64,000 nucleotides of DNA from Bog-473 sp963743785 (GTDB taxonomy: Bacteria; Actinomycetota; Acidimicrobiia; Acidimicrobiales; RAAP-2). Positions 55,852-64,000 of this stretch are shown piece after piece (within the stretch, counting starts at the first letter, position 1; every line of letters begins with the position of its first letter). The translations under genes were made by a program, and so were the position numbers. The stretch spans positions 1 through 64,000 of the forward strand of contig CAVURD010000041.1 of NCBI GenBank assembly GCA_963743785.1, given 5' to 3'. Under the pieces are notes generated by a model that saw only the letters and a list, made by a program, of their open reading frames with translations, had not been told where the DNA came from and made no database searches.

Positions 55852-56280
55852 TCAGGCCTCGGGGCGAGGGCGGGTGGTGAAGCCCAGTGAGGCGCCGGGC
55901 AGAGACTCGCCGTCGATGGTCATCCTCCAGGCGAATCGGGTGCCCGGGGAAAGGGGGATGGGCCCGAGATTGACGGCCAGGGCCACATCAATGGGCGAGC
56001 CCTCGGGAATGCCCTGGGGCTGGCTCACGGTGAACTCACCCCGCACCTCCACCGGTTGCGTGCCGTCGGGCGTCTCCATCAGCACCGGCTGTCCGTCGGC
56101 ATCTTCGAGGAAGAGCTCCCAGTGGTGTGATGCTTCGGCCTCGTGCCAGTCGACATCGATCTTCAAGGCAACGGCCGAGGGCACGGGATCCGGACCGGTC
56201 ATGCTCCACCCCCCACCGAGGATGTAGAGCTTTCCGTCCGAGACCTGGGCGGCATCGCAGAGCAACATGGTCACCTTCAC
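55852..56280 (-). CDS. DUF6941-like protein of unknown function
   Basis: A 142-residue protein from GTG 56280 (VKVTMLLCDAAQVSDGKLYI). The beginning, with LGGGWSMTGPDPVPSAVALKI, then PPLSPGTRF-like and WRMTIDGE motifs, resembles the DUF6941 family of beta-rich proteins. It starts upstream of the MaoC gene and is read in the same direction. Function unknown. Confidence 0.6.
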   Translation of the reverse strand: MKVTMLLCDAAQVSDGKLYILGGGWSMTGPDPVPSAVALKIDVDWHEAEASHHWELFLEDADGQPVLMETPDGTQPVEVRGEFTVSQPQGIPEGSPIDVALAVNLGPIPLSPGTRFAWRMTIDGESLPGASLGFTTRPRPEA

Positions 56281-56483
56281 GTTGAGCAGGCTATAGCTCG
56301 CGACCGGAACCGGAATGCCGACGAGCATCGGCCCGCCGAGACCGGGAGGTCGCGGGTGCGCCCGGAGGGCGCAACTTCGGAGGCGCGGACGGGGCGCTCG
56401 CAGACCCTTTTGCGCCGGGTGACCTTGTTCTGATCACGCCGTAAGGTGCGGGGCCATGGAAACGCCGCGTCGCCCCGGGGTCG

Positions 56484-57146
56484 GTGCCCGCCGTGAGTGA
56501 GCTCATCGGGCTGCGGGACGATGTGTACCGACGCCCGTTGGCCACCGCGCTGGAACGACTCGGCCTGGAGGGCGGATGGTATTGCGTCGATGTCGGCGCG
56601 GGGGGTGGGGACGTCTCGGTGGCGTTGGCCGAGATGGTCGGCCAGAACGGGCGGGTCTACGCCGTCGACAGCGACCCGCTGGCCCGCGACGTGGTGGCCC
56701 GCGCCGCCGCCGCCGCGGCCCAGGCCCAGATCATCGCCCTGACCCAGGCCGGTGAGGATCTGCTGTTGCCCGAACCGGTCGATCTGGCCTTCTGCCGCTT
56801 CCTTCTCCTCCACGTCCACGATCCCGTCGTGGTGGTGCGCCGGATGGCCGCGGTGGTCAAGCCCGCTGGGTGGGTCGTGGCGCAGGAGCCCATCACCTCG
56901 GCCGGGCGCATCGGCGGGGCACCCTTGTCCATGCCCGACGCCCGCCATCAAGACATTGGTGCGCTCCTCCCCTCCCTCATGCGGGACGCCGGGCTCGATG
57001 TCATTGACGCCTGGGGCGAGTCGCCGGCGGGCGTCGGACCGGGACCGGTGGCCCAGTATCTCGAGTCCCTGACCGGAGTCGATCCGGGTGACGAACCGGT
57101 CGTCCTGCCGCCATTGGTCACCGTCATCGGTCGCCGCCACCCCTAA
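56484..57146 (+). CDS. Class I SAM-dependent methyltransferase
   Basis: A 220-residue protein from GTG 56484. Motif I VDVGAGGGDVSVALAEMVG, the acidic end of strand 2 (AVDSDP), strand 4 DLAFCRFLLLHVHDP, and post-motif helix RRMAAVVKPAGWVV make a Rossmann-type methyltransferase. The FCRFLLLH pattern resembles UbiE/Coq-type or O-methyltransferases. The substrate is not known. It lies between the two ethylmalonyl-CoA enzymes, 52 bp before methylsuccinyl-CoA dehydrogenase. Confidence 0.87.
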   Translation: MPAVSELIGLRDDVYRRPLATALERLGLEGGWYCVDVGAGGGDVSVALAEMVGQNGRVYAVDSDPLARDVVARAAAAAAQAQIIALTQAGEDLLLPEPVDLAFCRFLLLHVHDPVVVVRRMAAVVKPAGWVVAQEPITSAGRIGGAPLSMPDARHQDIGALLPSLMRDAGLDVIDAWGESPAGVGPGPVAQYLESLTGVDPGDEPVVLPPLVTVIGRRHP

Positions 57147-57197
57147 AGCCACCACCCTAAAAAGGGGGGTCGGTCCGAGCCGGTAGATTCACGCTCC

Positions 57198-58778
57198 ATG
57201 ACGCCGACCCCTTCTCCTGGTCTCTCCGACGCTTTGGCCGCCGTCGAGGTGGCCCAGCAACTGGTGGACGGGGCCTGCGACGCGGTGCGGGCCCGGGGCG
57301 GGGTCGACGCCAACCAGGTCGTGGCCTACGACGTGGCCCACGCCGCAGCGGCCGTGGCCACCGCCCGAGCCGCGTTGGCGTACGGAGCGCTCGGTGAGAC
57401 CGAGGCGCGCCTGGCTCGGGCGTTCGTGGCCGATGTGGTGGCCGATCTGGTGGGCCGGGTGGCCGGGCGCGAGGCGGCCTGGGGAACCGAAGCCCGATGG
57501 AGCGCTCCGGCCGCGGCGTTCTTGAGTGAGCAGCGCGATCCCGCGGTGTTGGCCGGCTTGGCCACGGTGCAAGGGCCACGGCATCTGGGCGACGACTTCG
57601 AGTTGGTGCGCGAGACCTTCCACCGCTTCGCCGAGGACAAGGTCCGACCCCATGCCGAGCACGTCCACCGGACCAACGGGGACGTCCCCGAAGAGATCAT
57701 CGAGGGGCTGGCCGAGCTGGGGGGCTTCGGGCTGTCGGTCCCCGAGGAGTACGGCGGGTTCGCCGGCGGTGGCGAGAGCGACTACATGGGCATGGTGGTG
57801 GCCACCGAGGAGTTGAGCTGGGGCTCCCTCGGTCTCGGCGGCTCCCTGATCACCAGGCCGGAGATTCTCACCCGGGCGCTGGTCTACGGGGGAACCGAAG
57901 CGCAGAAGAAGCAGTGGCTGCCGAAGCTGGCGTCGGCCGAGGTGCTGGCCGCGGTGGCGGTCACCGAGCCCGACTACGGCTCCGACGTGGCCAACATCGT
58001 CACCTCGGCCAGCCGCGTCGAGGGGGGTTGGTCGATCAACGGGGTGAAGACCTGGTGCACGTTCGCCGCCCGGGCCGACGTCTTGATGCTGCTGGCCCGC
58101 ACCGATCCGGACCGCTCCTTGGCGCATCGAGGCCTCTCGATGTTCATCGTGGAGAAAGCGCAGGCCGACGGGAAGGGCTTCGTTCTCACGACCGAGTCGG
58201 GCGGGAAGTTGGAGGGTCGTCCCATCGACACGCTGGGCTACCGGGGCATGCACTCCTACGAATTGGCCTTCGAAAACTGGTTCGTGCCCGACGCCAATCT
58301 GATCGGGGGCGAGGAGGGACTCGGCAAGGGCTTCTACCTCCAGATGCAGGGTTTCGAGAACGGCCGGCTGCAAACGGCGGCCCGCGCCCTCGGTGTCATG
58401 CAAGCGGCCTACGAAGCGGCCGCGGCGTACGCGGCCGAGCGCAAGGTGTTCGGCTCGCCCATCGGCGACTACCAACTGACCCAGGCCAAGCTCGGGCGCA
58501 TGGCCGCGATCATTCAGGCCACGCGGCAGTGCTCGTACCAGGTGGCCCGGCTGATGGCGGGAGGGGACGGTGCGCTCGAGGCCTCCATGGTCAAGGCCTA
58601 CGTCTGCCGGGCGGCTGAATGGGTCACCCGGGAGGCGATGCAGATCCACGGCGGGATGGGGTACGCCGAGGAGTTCGCGGTGAGCCGCTACTTCGTGGAC
58701 GCCCGGGTGCTCTCCATTTTCGAGGGGGCCGACGAGACGCTGGCGCTGAAAGTGATCGCCCGTCGGTTGATCGGCTGA
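57198..58778 (+). CDS. (2S)-methylsuccinyl-CoA dehydrogenase-like acyl-CoA dehydrogenase
   Basis: A 526-residue acyl-CoA dehydrogenase with an extra N-terminal helical domain of about 130 residues, which ordinary acyl-CoA dehydrogenases lack but methylsuccinyl-CoA dehydrogenase (Mcd) has. Other Mcd-like segments: LSVPEEYGG, TEPDYGSDVANIV, LGYRGMHSYELAFENW, GRLQTAARALGVMQAA, MQIHGGMGYAEEFAVSR and LSIFEGADE. Mcd oxidises (2S)-methylsuccinyl-CoA to mesaconyl-CoA in acetate assimilation. The neighbouring hydratase and lyase genes agree with this. Confidence 0.83.
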   Translation: MTPTPSPGLSDALAAVEVAQQLVDGACDAVRARGGVDANQVVAYDVAHAAAAVATARAALAYGALGETEARLARAFVADVVADLVGRVAGREAAWGTEARWSAPAAAFLSEQRDPAVLAGLATVQGPRHLGDDFELVRETFHRFAEDKVRPHAEHVHRTNGDVPEEIIEGLAELGGFGLSVPEEYGGFAGGGESDYMGMVVATEELSWGSLGLGGSLITRPEILTRALVYGGTEAQKKQWLPKLASAEVLAAVAVTEPDYGSDVANIVTSASRVEGGWSINGVKTWCTFAARADVLMLLARTDPDRSLAHRGLSMFIVEKAQADGKGFVLTTESGGKLEGRPIDTLGYRGMHSYELAFENWFVPDANLIGGEEGLGKGFYLQMQGFENGRLQTAARALGVMQAAYEAAAAYAAERKVFGSPIGDYQLTQAKLGRMAAIIQATRQCSYQVARLMAGGDGALEASMVKAYVCRAAEWVTREAMQIHGGMGYAEEFAVSRYFVDARVLSIFEGADETLALKVIARRLIG

Positions 58779-58793
58779 AGCTCAGGTTGAGGT

Positions 58794-59732
58794 TCAGCCG
58801 GCGCTGCGGGTCAGGCCCGCCCGTTCGCCCCGGCTGACGAACTTGATGGCGATCTTGCGGCTGGCTTCGTCGATCATCTCGTCGCCGAACATGACGGCGC
58901 CCTTGCGATCGCCTTCGGTGGCCTGCCGGTAGGCGTCGAGGATGTCGAAGGCCCGGTCGAACTGCTCCTGGGTCGGGGAGTAGACCTCGTTGAGGACGGC
59001 GGCCTGGTCCGGCGTGAGGGCCCACTTGCCGTCGTAGCCCAACATCCGGGTGCGCAGCGAGTAATGACGCAGGGCATCGAGCTCGCGCACCTTGAGGAAC
59101 GGGCCGTCGATGACCTGGAGCCCGTTGGCCCGCCCGGCCATCAGGATCCGGCTGAAGACGTAGTTGAAATGGTCACCGGGGTATTCGGGGATCTCGATCC
59201 CACCGGTCAACACCGGCATCTCGATACTGGCTGCGAAGTCGGCCGGCCCGAAGATGATCGTCTCGAGCCGGGGCGAGGCGGCACAGATCTCGTCGACGTT
59301 GACCAGGCCGCGCGCCGTTTCGATCTGCGCCTCAATTCCGATGTGGCCCACCGGGAGCCCCGACTTCTTCTCCACCTGGCTCAGCAGCAGGTCGAGCGCC
59401 ACCACTTCGGCCGCCGACTGCACCTTGGGGAGCATGATCTCGTCCAGGCGTTCGCCGGCGTTGCCCACCACCTCGATGACGTCGCCGTAGGTCCACTCGG
59501 TGTCCCAGGCGTTCACCCGGACGCACAGCACGCGATCGTCCCAGGCCAGGTTCTTGATGGCATCGACCACCTTGGGCCGGGCGCTCTCCTTTTCCAGCGG
59601 CGCCACGGCATCCTCGAGGTCGAGGAAGGTCATGTCGGCCGGGACCGTCGGCGCCTTGGCCAGGAACTTCTCGTTCGATCCGGGAGTCGAGAGGCAGGAA
59701 CGACGAGGCAGGTCACGGGAGCGTTCAGACAT
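58794..59732 (-). CDS. HpcH/HpaI-CitE lyase, probable malyl/methylmalyl-CoA lyase
   Basis: A 312-residue TIM-barrel lyase of the CitE group. The Mg-binding acids are Glu in IEAQIETARGL and Asp in IFGPADFAAS; the CoA-contacting PRRSCLSTPGSNEKFLAKAP N-terminus and C-terminal FGDEMIDEASRK fit L-malyl-CoA/beta-methylmalyl-CoA lyases that yield acetyl-CoA or propionyl-CoA with glyoxylate. Neighbours are the matching hydratase and dehydrogenase. It converges with Mcd with a 15-bp gap. Confidence 0.85.
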   Translation of the reverse strand: MSERSRDLPRRSCLSTPGSNEKFLAKAPTVPADMTFLDLEDAVAPLEKESARPKVVDAIKNLAWDDRVLCVRVNAWDTEWTYGDVIEVVGNAGERLDEIMLPKVQSAAEVVALDLLLSQVEKKSGLPVGHIGIEAQIETARGLVNVDEICAASPRLETIIFGPADFAASIEMPVLTGGIEIPEYPGDHFNYVFSRILMAGRANGLQVIDGPFLKVRELDALRHYSLRTRMLGYDGKWALTPDQAAVLNEVYSPTQEQFDRAFDILDAYRQATEGDRKGAVMFGDEMIDEASRKIAIKFVSRGERAGLTRSAG

Positions 59733-59777
59733 GGCCAGATGGTAACAAACCCGTCCCGAAGGGCCGCTGGGTGACCG

Positions 59778-59801
59778 GGTGACTAGGTGACTAGGTGACT
59801 A
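59778..59801. repeat. Octamer tandem array, three units of GGTGACTA
   Basis: Three perfect copies at 59778-59801, preceded by a degenerate fourth, covering the stop of the dienelactone hydrolase gene. Confidence 0.85.
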
Positions 59802-60479
59802 CGCGAGGTGCGCCCGGAAGAAGGCGAGCGAGCGAGCCCACACGGCGTTCGCCGCCTCGGCGTTGTACACCTCGGGGCGCGTGTCGTTGAAGAAGGCGTG
59901 GTCGACGCCGGGGTAGACGATGATCTCGACCTCCTTGCCCAACCCGCGCAACTGCTCCCCGAGAGCCTCGGCGGCCTCGGGCGTGAAGAAGTCGTCGTTG
60001 CCCGCATAGTGGCCGAGGACCGCGGCCGACAGCCGGCTGTAGTCCGGCTGCGCATCCGGCCAGGCGATGACGCCGTAACACGGCACCACCGCGGCCACGG
60101 CATCGGGGCGTTGGGTGGCCAGGACCAGCGCCAGCCCCCCACCCATGCAGAAGCCGATGACGCCGACCTGGCCACCGGTGCTCCGGCGGACCAACTCGTC
60201 GACCGCGCCGCTCATGTCCTTGGCCGCCCGGTCCATCCGCAGCGCCATCATCGCCTTGCCCGCCTCGTCGGGCTCGGCCACCGTGACCCCGTGATAGAGG
60301 TCGGGGGCCAGCGCCACGAAGCCGGCGGCGGCGAAGCGATCGCAGACGTCGCGGATATGGTCGACCAGGCCCCACCACTCCTGAATCACGATGATCCCGG
60401 GGCCGGGGCCGGTCTCAGGGGAGGCCAGGTAGCCGACCGCGGTGGATCCGTTGCTTGGAAATTCGATCATCTCTCCCAT
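59799..60479 (-). CDS. Dienelactone hydrolase family protein
   Basis: A 226-residue alpha/beta hydrolase from ATG 60479 (MGEMIEFPSNGSTAVGYLA). The nucleophile is Cys in GFCMGGGLA, with Asp in GNDDFFTP and His in VDHAFFN, the Cys-Asp-His triad of dienelactone hydrolase. It may hydrolyse lactones from aromatic ring cleavage, but such families are broad. Starts 200 bp from the NlpC/P60 gene, divergently. Confidence 0.9.
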   Translation of the reverse strand: MGEMIEFPSNGSTAVGYLASPETGPGPGIIVIQEWWGLVDHIRDVCDRFAAAGFVALAPDLYHGVTVAEPDEAGKAMMALRMDRAAKDMSGAVDELVRRSTGGQVGVIGFCMGGGLALVLATQRPDAVAAVVPCYGVIAWPDAQPDYSRLSAAVLGHYAGNDDFFTPEAAEALGEQLRGLGKEVEIIVYPGVDHAFFNDTRPEVYNAEAANAVWARSLAFFRAHLA

Positions 60480-60679
60480 GCCAGCCGACCGTAGCCGGGA
60501 GGAGGCCGACGGGGCGAGGCACGGGGTGGCTGAAGGGCCAGGACGGATCGGGGAAAACTGGAAATTTCTCAACAAGGTGCGTGAGCTGGTACTTCCTACC
60601 GATAGTACGACCACACATGGGGGTGTACTACCAAGGGTGTTTGAATCGCACCACGTGAGCCGATAAGAATGTCGGCATC

Positions 60680-61853
60680 GTGACTGACGTAGAGCGGCCT
60701 CCAAGCCACTCCGCGCCGCGGTCAGATCGGAGCGGTCGGCTGCTCCGGCGGGTACTCGTACCCGTTATGACCGTCGTCACAGTGTGCTCAAGCACTGTGG
60801 TTCTCGTGTCGCGCCCCGTGGGTGCTGACTCCATCTCCGACGCCAAGGCCAAGGCGGCCCAGATCGAATCCGAGTTGGCCAACGCACAGTCGCAGATGTC
60901 GGCCCTGAGCCAGCAATACGATGCCGCTCAGGTGAAGCTGGGTCAGGTCAATTCCGACATCGCCACCACCAAGGCGGCCATCGCCGTCAATCAGGCTCAG
61001 GTCGAGCAAGGACAAGACGATCCTGGAAAAGGCCGCCATCGCCAACTACGTCTCCGACGGGGCCGCCGCGACTGAGAACCCGATCTTCTCCAACAACGAG
61101 AAGACCATCGGCGCGGCCACCGAGTACAACCAGATCGCCTCGGGCGACATCAACCAGGCCGTGGCCAACCTCCACACCGCCGAGAACAAACTGGCGGCGC
61201 AGCAAGCGCAGCTGACCGCCCAGCAGGGGCAGGCCCAATCCGCCGTGTCCGCCGAGCAGGCCGCCGTGACCCAGAACCAGCAGGTGGTGCAGGAACAGTC
61301 GAATGCCCTGGCCCAGGAGAACGGTCAAATCGCCACGCTGGTCCAGCAGCAGGCCGCGGCCGAAGCCGCGCAGGCAGCTCAGGCCAGCGCGGCGAAGCTG
61401 GCCGCCGCTCAGGCCGCGTCCTCAGCCCCGTCTTCTCGGGGCGGAGGCGGTGGCGGACCCGCCGTCGATTCGGCCGCCGCCAATCCCCCACCCGTTGCCG
61501 CCGGCGGTTCCGGGGCAGTGGCCGCGGCAGAAAGCCAGATCGGCGTGCCCTACGTCTGGGGCGGCGAGACACCCGGGGTCGGCTTCGACTGCTCGGGATT
61601 GACGGCCTGGTCCTGGGGCCAAGCGGGCGTCCCGCTCCCTCACTACTCGGGGGCGCAGATGGCGGACACCACCCCGGTTCCCCTCAGTGACCTTCAGCCC
61701 GGGGACCTCCTCTTCTACGGCCCGGGTGGCAGCGATCACGTGGCCATGTACGTCAGCCCCGGCACCATGATCGAGGCGCCCCAAACCGGGAGCTTCGTGC
61801 ACCTCACCGGCCTGCGCCTGGACAGCGACTTCGTCGGCGCCGGCCGGCCCTAG
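60680..61853 (+). CDS. NlpC/P60 family wall endopeptidase with coiled coil, one frameshift
   Basis: From GTG 60680. A hydrophobic signal/anchor (LLRRVLVPVMTVVTVCSSTVV) is followed by a long Ala/Gln-rich coiled coil (IESELANAQSQMSALSQQYD), a Gly/Ser-rich hinge, and a C-terminal C40 peptidase with the Cys of GVGFDCSGLTAWSWG and the His of SDHVAMYV. An extra base near 61010 splits the coiled coil; after removal KDKTILEKAAIANYVSDGA follows on, giving about 390 residues. The layout is that of RipA-like peptidoglycan hydrolases that act in daughter-cell separation. Confidence 0.9.
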
Positions 61854-61917
61854 CTCCTTCGTCGAACCCCGCGTCGACCCCCTCCCCCCTTCGTCGTAAC
61901 CTGGCGCCCAGCGCGCC

Positions 61918-62773
61918 ATGAAACCGATCCCCGTCGTCTTCCACCTAGGGCCCCTCCAGGTCCACACCTACGGCATCGGTCTGGCCCTGACCTTCTGGTT
62001 CGCCTTCGCCTACTTCGAGCGCCGCCTCCAGAAGAACGGCTACCGAACCGACTGGTGGGTCTCGGTGTTCCTGTGGACGGTGCTGGCGGCCATCGTCGGC
62101 GCCCGCGGCATTCCACGTGGTGTCCATGTTCAGCTACTACAGCCACCACCCGGGCCAGGTGGTGGCTGTCTGGCAGGGAGGGCTCTCGTCGTTCGGCGGC
62201 TTGATCTTCGCCGTGCCCACCGCCATCCTGCTGACGCGCCGGCGCTGTCCCGAACTCCCCACCGGCCGGGCCCTCGACATCGTCGCTCCGGTACTGATGG
62301 CCGCCTGGGCCATGGGACGCCTGCTCGGGCCCCAACTGATGGTGGCCGGGGGTGGGCACCCCACACACCAGTGGTTCGGCATGTACTACGCCGACCAAGC
62401 CGGCCGCCGCATTCCCGTCCCGCTCATCCAGGCCACCGAGGACTTCTGCGTCTACCTGGTGCTCATCCTCATCGAACGGCGGCTCAACCGGTGGTCCGAC
62501 GGCTCGGCCCGATCGGGCTATCCGCCCGGCCTCGTGCTGGGGACGGCGATGATCCTGTGGGGGATCGAGCGATCCCTCGATGAACACCTGTGGCTGGGCG
62601 AGGACGGGCACCTCGGCTCGCTGCTGGTCCAGATCGCCGGCGTCCTGTTGGTGCTGGGCGGCGCCGTGATCCTGTTTCGCACCCGCCGGCGTTGGATTGC
62701 CTGGCTGCGCACCCATGGACCCGGGGAGACCGCAGACAACGGCGCCACCGGGGACACAGGTCACCCTGGCTGA
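61918..62773 (+). CDS. lgt: Prolipoprotein diacylglyceryl transferase Lgt, one frameshift
   Basis: Transfers a diacylglyceryl group to the lipobox Cys. First part MKPIPVVFHLGPLQVHTYGI to VLAAIVGAR; an extra G near 62107 then shifts the frame, and FHVVSMFSYYSHHPGQ, VAVWQGGLSSFGG, MAAWAMGRLLGPQLM, and ESIPGD-like Lgt elements continue to 62773, making about 284 residues. The signature HGGLAIYGG loop is replaced by QGGLSSFGG. It has seven membrane helices. Confidence 0.87.
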
Positions 62774-62842
62774 ACGGACCGAATAGACCGAGCTAGCCCG
62801 CAGTCGCGGCGCTGTGGCCGCCGGCGAGGGCACCCGCCTTAC

Positions 62843-63487
62843 TCAGTCAGGAATGGTGACGTCGGGTGGGTTGCGGCGGGGCCGCGTGACCTCGAAGAAA
62901 CCGCTCTGCGATGAGATCACCTCAAGGGCATCCCAGAGTTGGAGGGCGGCGTCGCCGGTGGGGGCGGGTGACATGACCGGGCCCTTGAACCCATGCGGCG
63001 GATCGGCCCGCACCACGATGGTCGGTGTCTGCGTCTTGGGGCCACCGAAGGCATAGGCGACCTCCATGGCCTCGGTGATCGGACCGTCCCACTTCTCCTC
63101 ATCGGCCGCAGCAGCGAGACCCGGATCGAGTCCACAAGCGATGAGACAGGCCGAAAGGAGGGCGTCGTCACGCCCGGAGCGGCTAAGGAAGAACCGTCGA
63201 CCCCATGCGGCGTAGAGACCGTCGACCGCCTCTTCGCCCGCTTGGGCTCGTGCCGCCTCGAAGATCCGCAGCATCCGGTGGGAGAGGGCGTGCGCCTCGA
63301 TCACCCGGTCACGCAGGTTCTCCGGCACCGTCGGCGCCGCGCCGTAGTCATCGCGAATCTCGAGGCAGTACGAACGCCAGGTCACGTCGAGCTCACGCCG
63401 TGGTGCCACCTCCTTGATCCAGCGGGAGGTGATCCACGCCCAGGGGCAACTCGGGTCCACGAAAAACTCGACGCGTGTCACTGGCAC
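62843..63487 (-). CDS. DsbA-like protein related to mycothiol-dependent nitroreductase
   Basis: A 214-residue thioredoxin-fold DsbA-family protein. It begins MPVTRVEFFVDPSCPWAWIT, with a CPWA motif that leaves only one active-site Cys, followed by the helical insert and the cis-Pro loop (KTQTPTIVV). The overall pattern resembles the Rv2466c-type mycothiol-dependent enzyme family that is widespread in Actinobacteria, but the substrate is unknown. Confidence 0.78.
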   Translation of the reverse strand: MPVTRVEFFVDPSCPWAWITSRWIKEVAPRRELDVTWRSYCLEIRDDYGAAPTVPENLRDRVIEAHALSHRMLRIFEAARAQAGEEAVDGLYAAWGRRFFLSRSGRDDALLSACLIACGLDPGLAAAADEEKWDGPITEAMEVAYAFGGPKTQTPTIVVRADPPHGFKGPVMSPAPTGDAALQLWDALEVISSQSGFFEVTRPRRNPPDVTIPD

Positions 63488-63517
63488 AAGGCTAACGGCC
63501 CTCCGCTTGCGTTCGGC

Positions 63518-64000
63518 CTATGCGTTCGGTTTCTCCCCGGACGCGGCGGCCTGTCGCATCTGGTCCAGCCGTTCGATCAGGCCCATCTTCTCCTGTCCCA
63601 CGTTGCCGTCGAGCCTGGCGGCGATCTGCTCGGGGGTCCAACGACCGTCGGCGTACATGGCACGCACCTCGGCCGGTTGGTTCCACACGGCAATCTTCGA
63701 GCCGACGACGGTGTAGACCTGACCGGTCACGTGCCTGGCTTGGTCGCTCAGGAGAAACACCACCATCGGAGCGATGTCCTCGGCCTCTCCCATCTCGGCC
63801 AGATCCATCGGGACATTGGCCGACATGCGGGTGCGGGCCACCGGGGCGATGGCATTGGCGGTGATGCCGTAACGATGCAGCCCGGCGGCGGCGGACCGCA
63901 CCAGGGAGACGATGCCACCCTTGGCCGCGGCGTAGTTGGCCTGGGCCACACTGCCGCCAAAGGCGCCCGAGGTGAAACCGACGAGGGCGCCGCCGCCCTC
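63518..64000 (-). CDS. Short-chain dehydrogenase/reductase (partial)
   Basis: The C-terminal part of an SDR, read from beyond the right edge: catalytic Ser in GFTSGAFGG, then the YxxxK pair in NYAAAKGGIVSLVR, and the cofactor loop NAIAPVARTRM. An unusual C-terminal tail of about 50 residues (AVWNQPAEVRAMY, WTPEQIAARL) suggests the long-SDR group with 3-hydroxyacyl-CoA dehydrogenase-type substrates, but that is a guess. The Rossmann N-terminus is outside the window. Confidence 0.85.
   Translation of the reverse strand, partial: EGGGALVGFTSGAFGGSVAQANYAAAKGGIVSLVRSAAAGLHRYGITANAIAPVARTRMSANVPMDLAEMGEAEDIAPMVVFLLSDQARHVTGQVYTVVGSKIAVWNQPAEVRAMYADGRWTPEQIAARLDGNVGQEKMGLIERLDQMRQAAASGEKPNA

Noticed and set aside
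60480..60679. Possible c-di-AMP (ydaO) riboswitch before the NlpC/P60 gene
   Set aside because: Such switches often precede this gene type, but the 200-bp gap shows none of the conserved core sequence I can recognise.

Overview
The window is a high-GC, gene-dense segment of an actinobacterial chromosome. Evidence is mixed: a DUF929/VKOR disulfide pair, a SUF system with SufU and a Rieske protein, a LuxR-LCP style envelope gene set, an F420/LLM-type oxidoreductase, DinB and Rv2466c-like thiol enzymes typical of mycothiol producers, and PduO, MetH and methylmalonyl-CoA mutase, which all use B12. I would guess Acidimicrobiia or a relative, but this is inference. No rRNA, tRNA, CRISPR array, phage or transposase gene was seen.

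Layout. 1-8.6 kb: partial methylmalonyl-CoA mutase, a VOC protein, the DUF929-VKOR pair, CtaG, an aldo/keto reductase, an alpha/beta hydrolase, a rhodanese-MoeB fusion and a nitroreductase. 8.6-13.1 kb: an island-like segment in which a 3.4-kb cyclase/ATPase/TPR regulator lies between a truncated and an intact copy of the same small gene. 13.2-17.4 kb: PduO and MetH. 17.4-21.2 kb: an ABC exporter with its own two-component system. 21.5-29.4 kb: a pyruvate dehydrogenase block (Lpd, E2, a fused LipB-LipA, and divergent AceE) with RNase HI. 29.4-38.6 kb: DinB, Rrf2 regulator, HhH-GPD protein, ThiE, an orphan substrate-binding protein, LLM oxidoreductase, GlxA-type regulator, acyl-CoA dehydrogenase and an MBL hydrolase. 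38.6-47.8 kb: a split SUF iron-sulfur cluster locus with two SufC genes (sufC-sufS-sufU; sufD-Rieske-sufC; sufB), interrupted by an LCP gene, a dienoyl-CoA isomerase-like gene and a Cys-rich protein. 47.9-54.3 kb: oligopeptidase B and mixed enzymes. 54.4-60.5 kb: MutY plus three enzymes that match the ethylmalonyl-CoA pathway (mesaconyl-CoA hydratase, methylsuccinyl-CoA dehydrogenase, malyl-CoA lyase) and a dienelactone hydrolase. 60.7-64 kb: an NlpC/P60 endopeptidase, Lgt, a DsbA-like protein and a partial SDR.

How they fit together. Lpd, E2, AceE and LipBA form and lipoylate a pyruvate dehydrogenase; LipA needs Fe-S clusters, which the SUF locus supplies. Methylsuccinyl/mesaconyl/malyl-CoA enzymes and the B12 mutase suggest C2/C3 acyl-CoA assimilation, with PduO making adenosylcobalamin.

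A striking property of the sequence itself: at least a dozen well-conserved genes (metH three times, E2, lgt, sufD, LCP, NlpC/P60, thiE, LLM, DinB and others) are broken by single-base insertions or deletions, several in homopolymers, while the protein reading continues perfectly in the next frame. This looks far more like residual sequencing/assembly indels than gene decay, and it must be kept in mind when using gene boundaries here, including an apparent permease-kinase 'fusion'. A second recurring feature is short tandem duplications (8, 14, 15, 18 and 22 bp units) placed at or just after stop codons.
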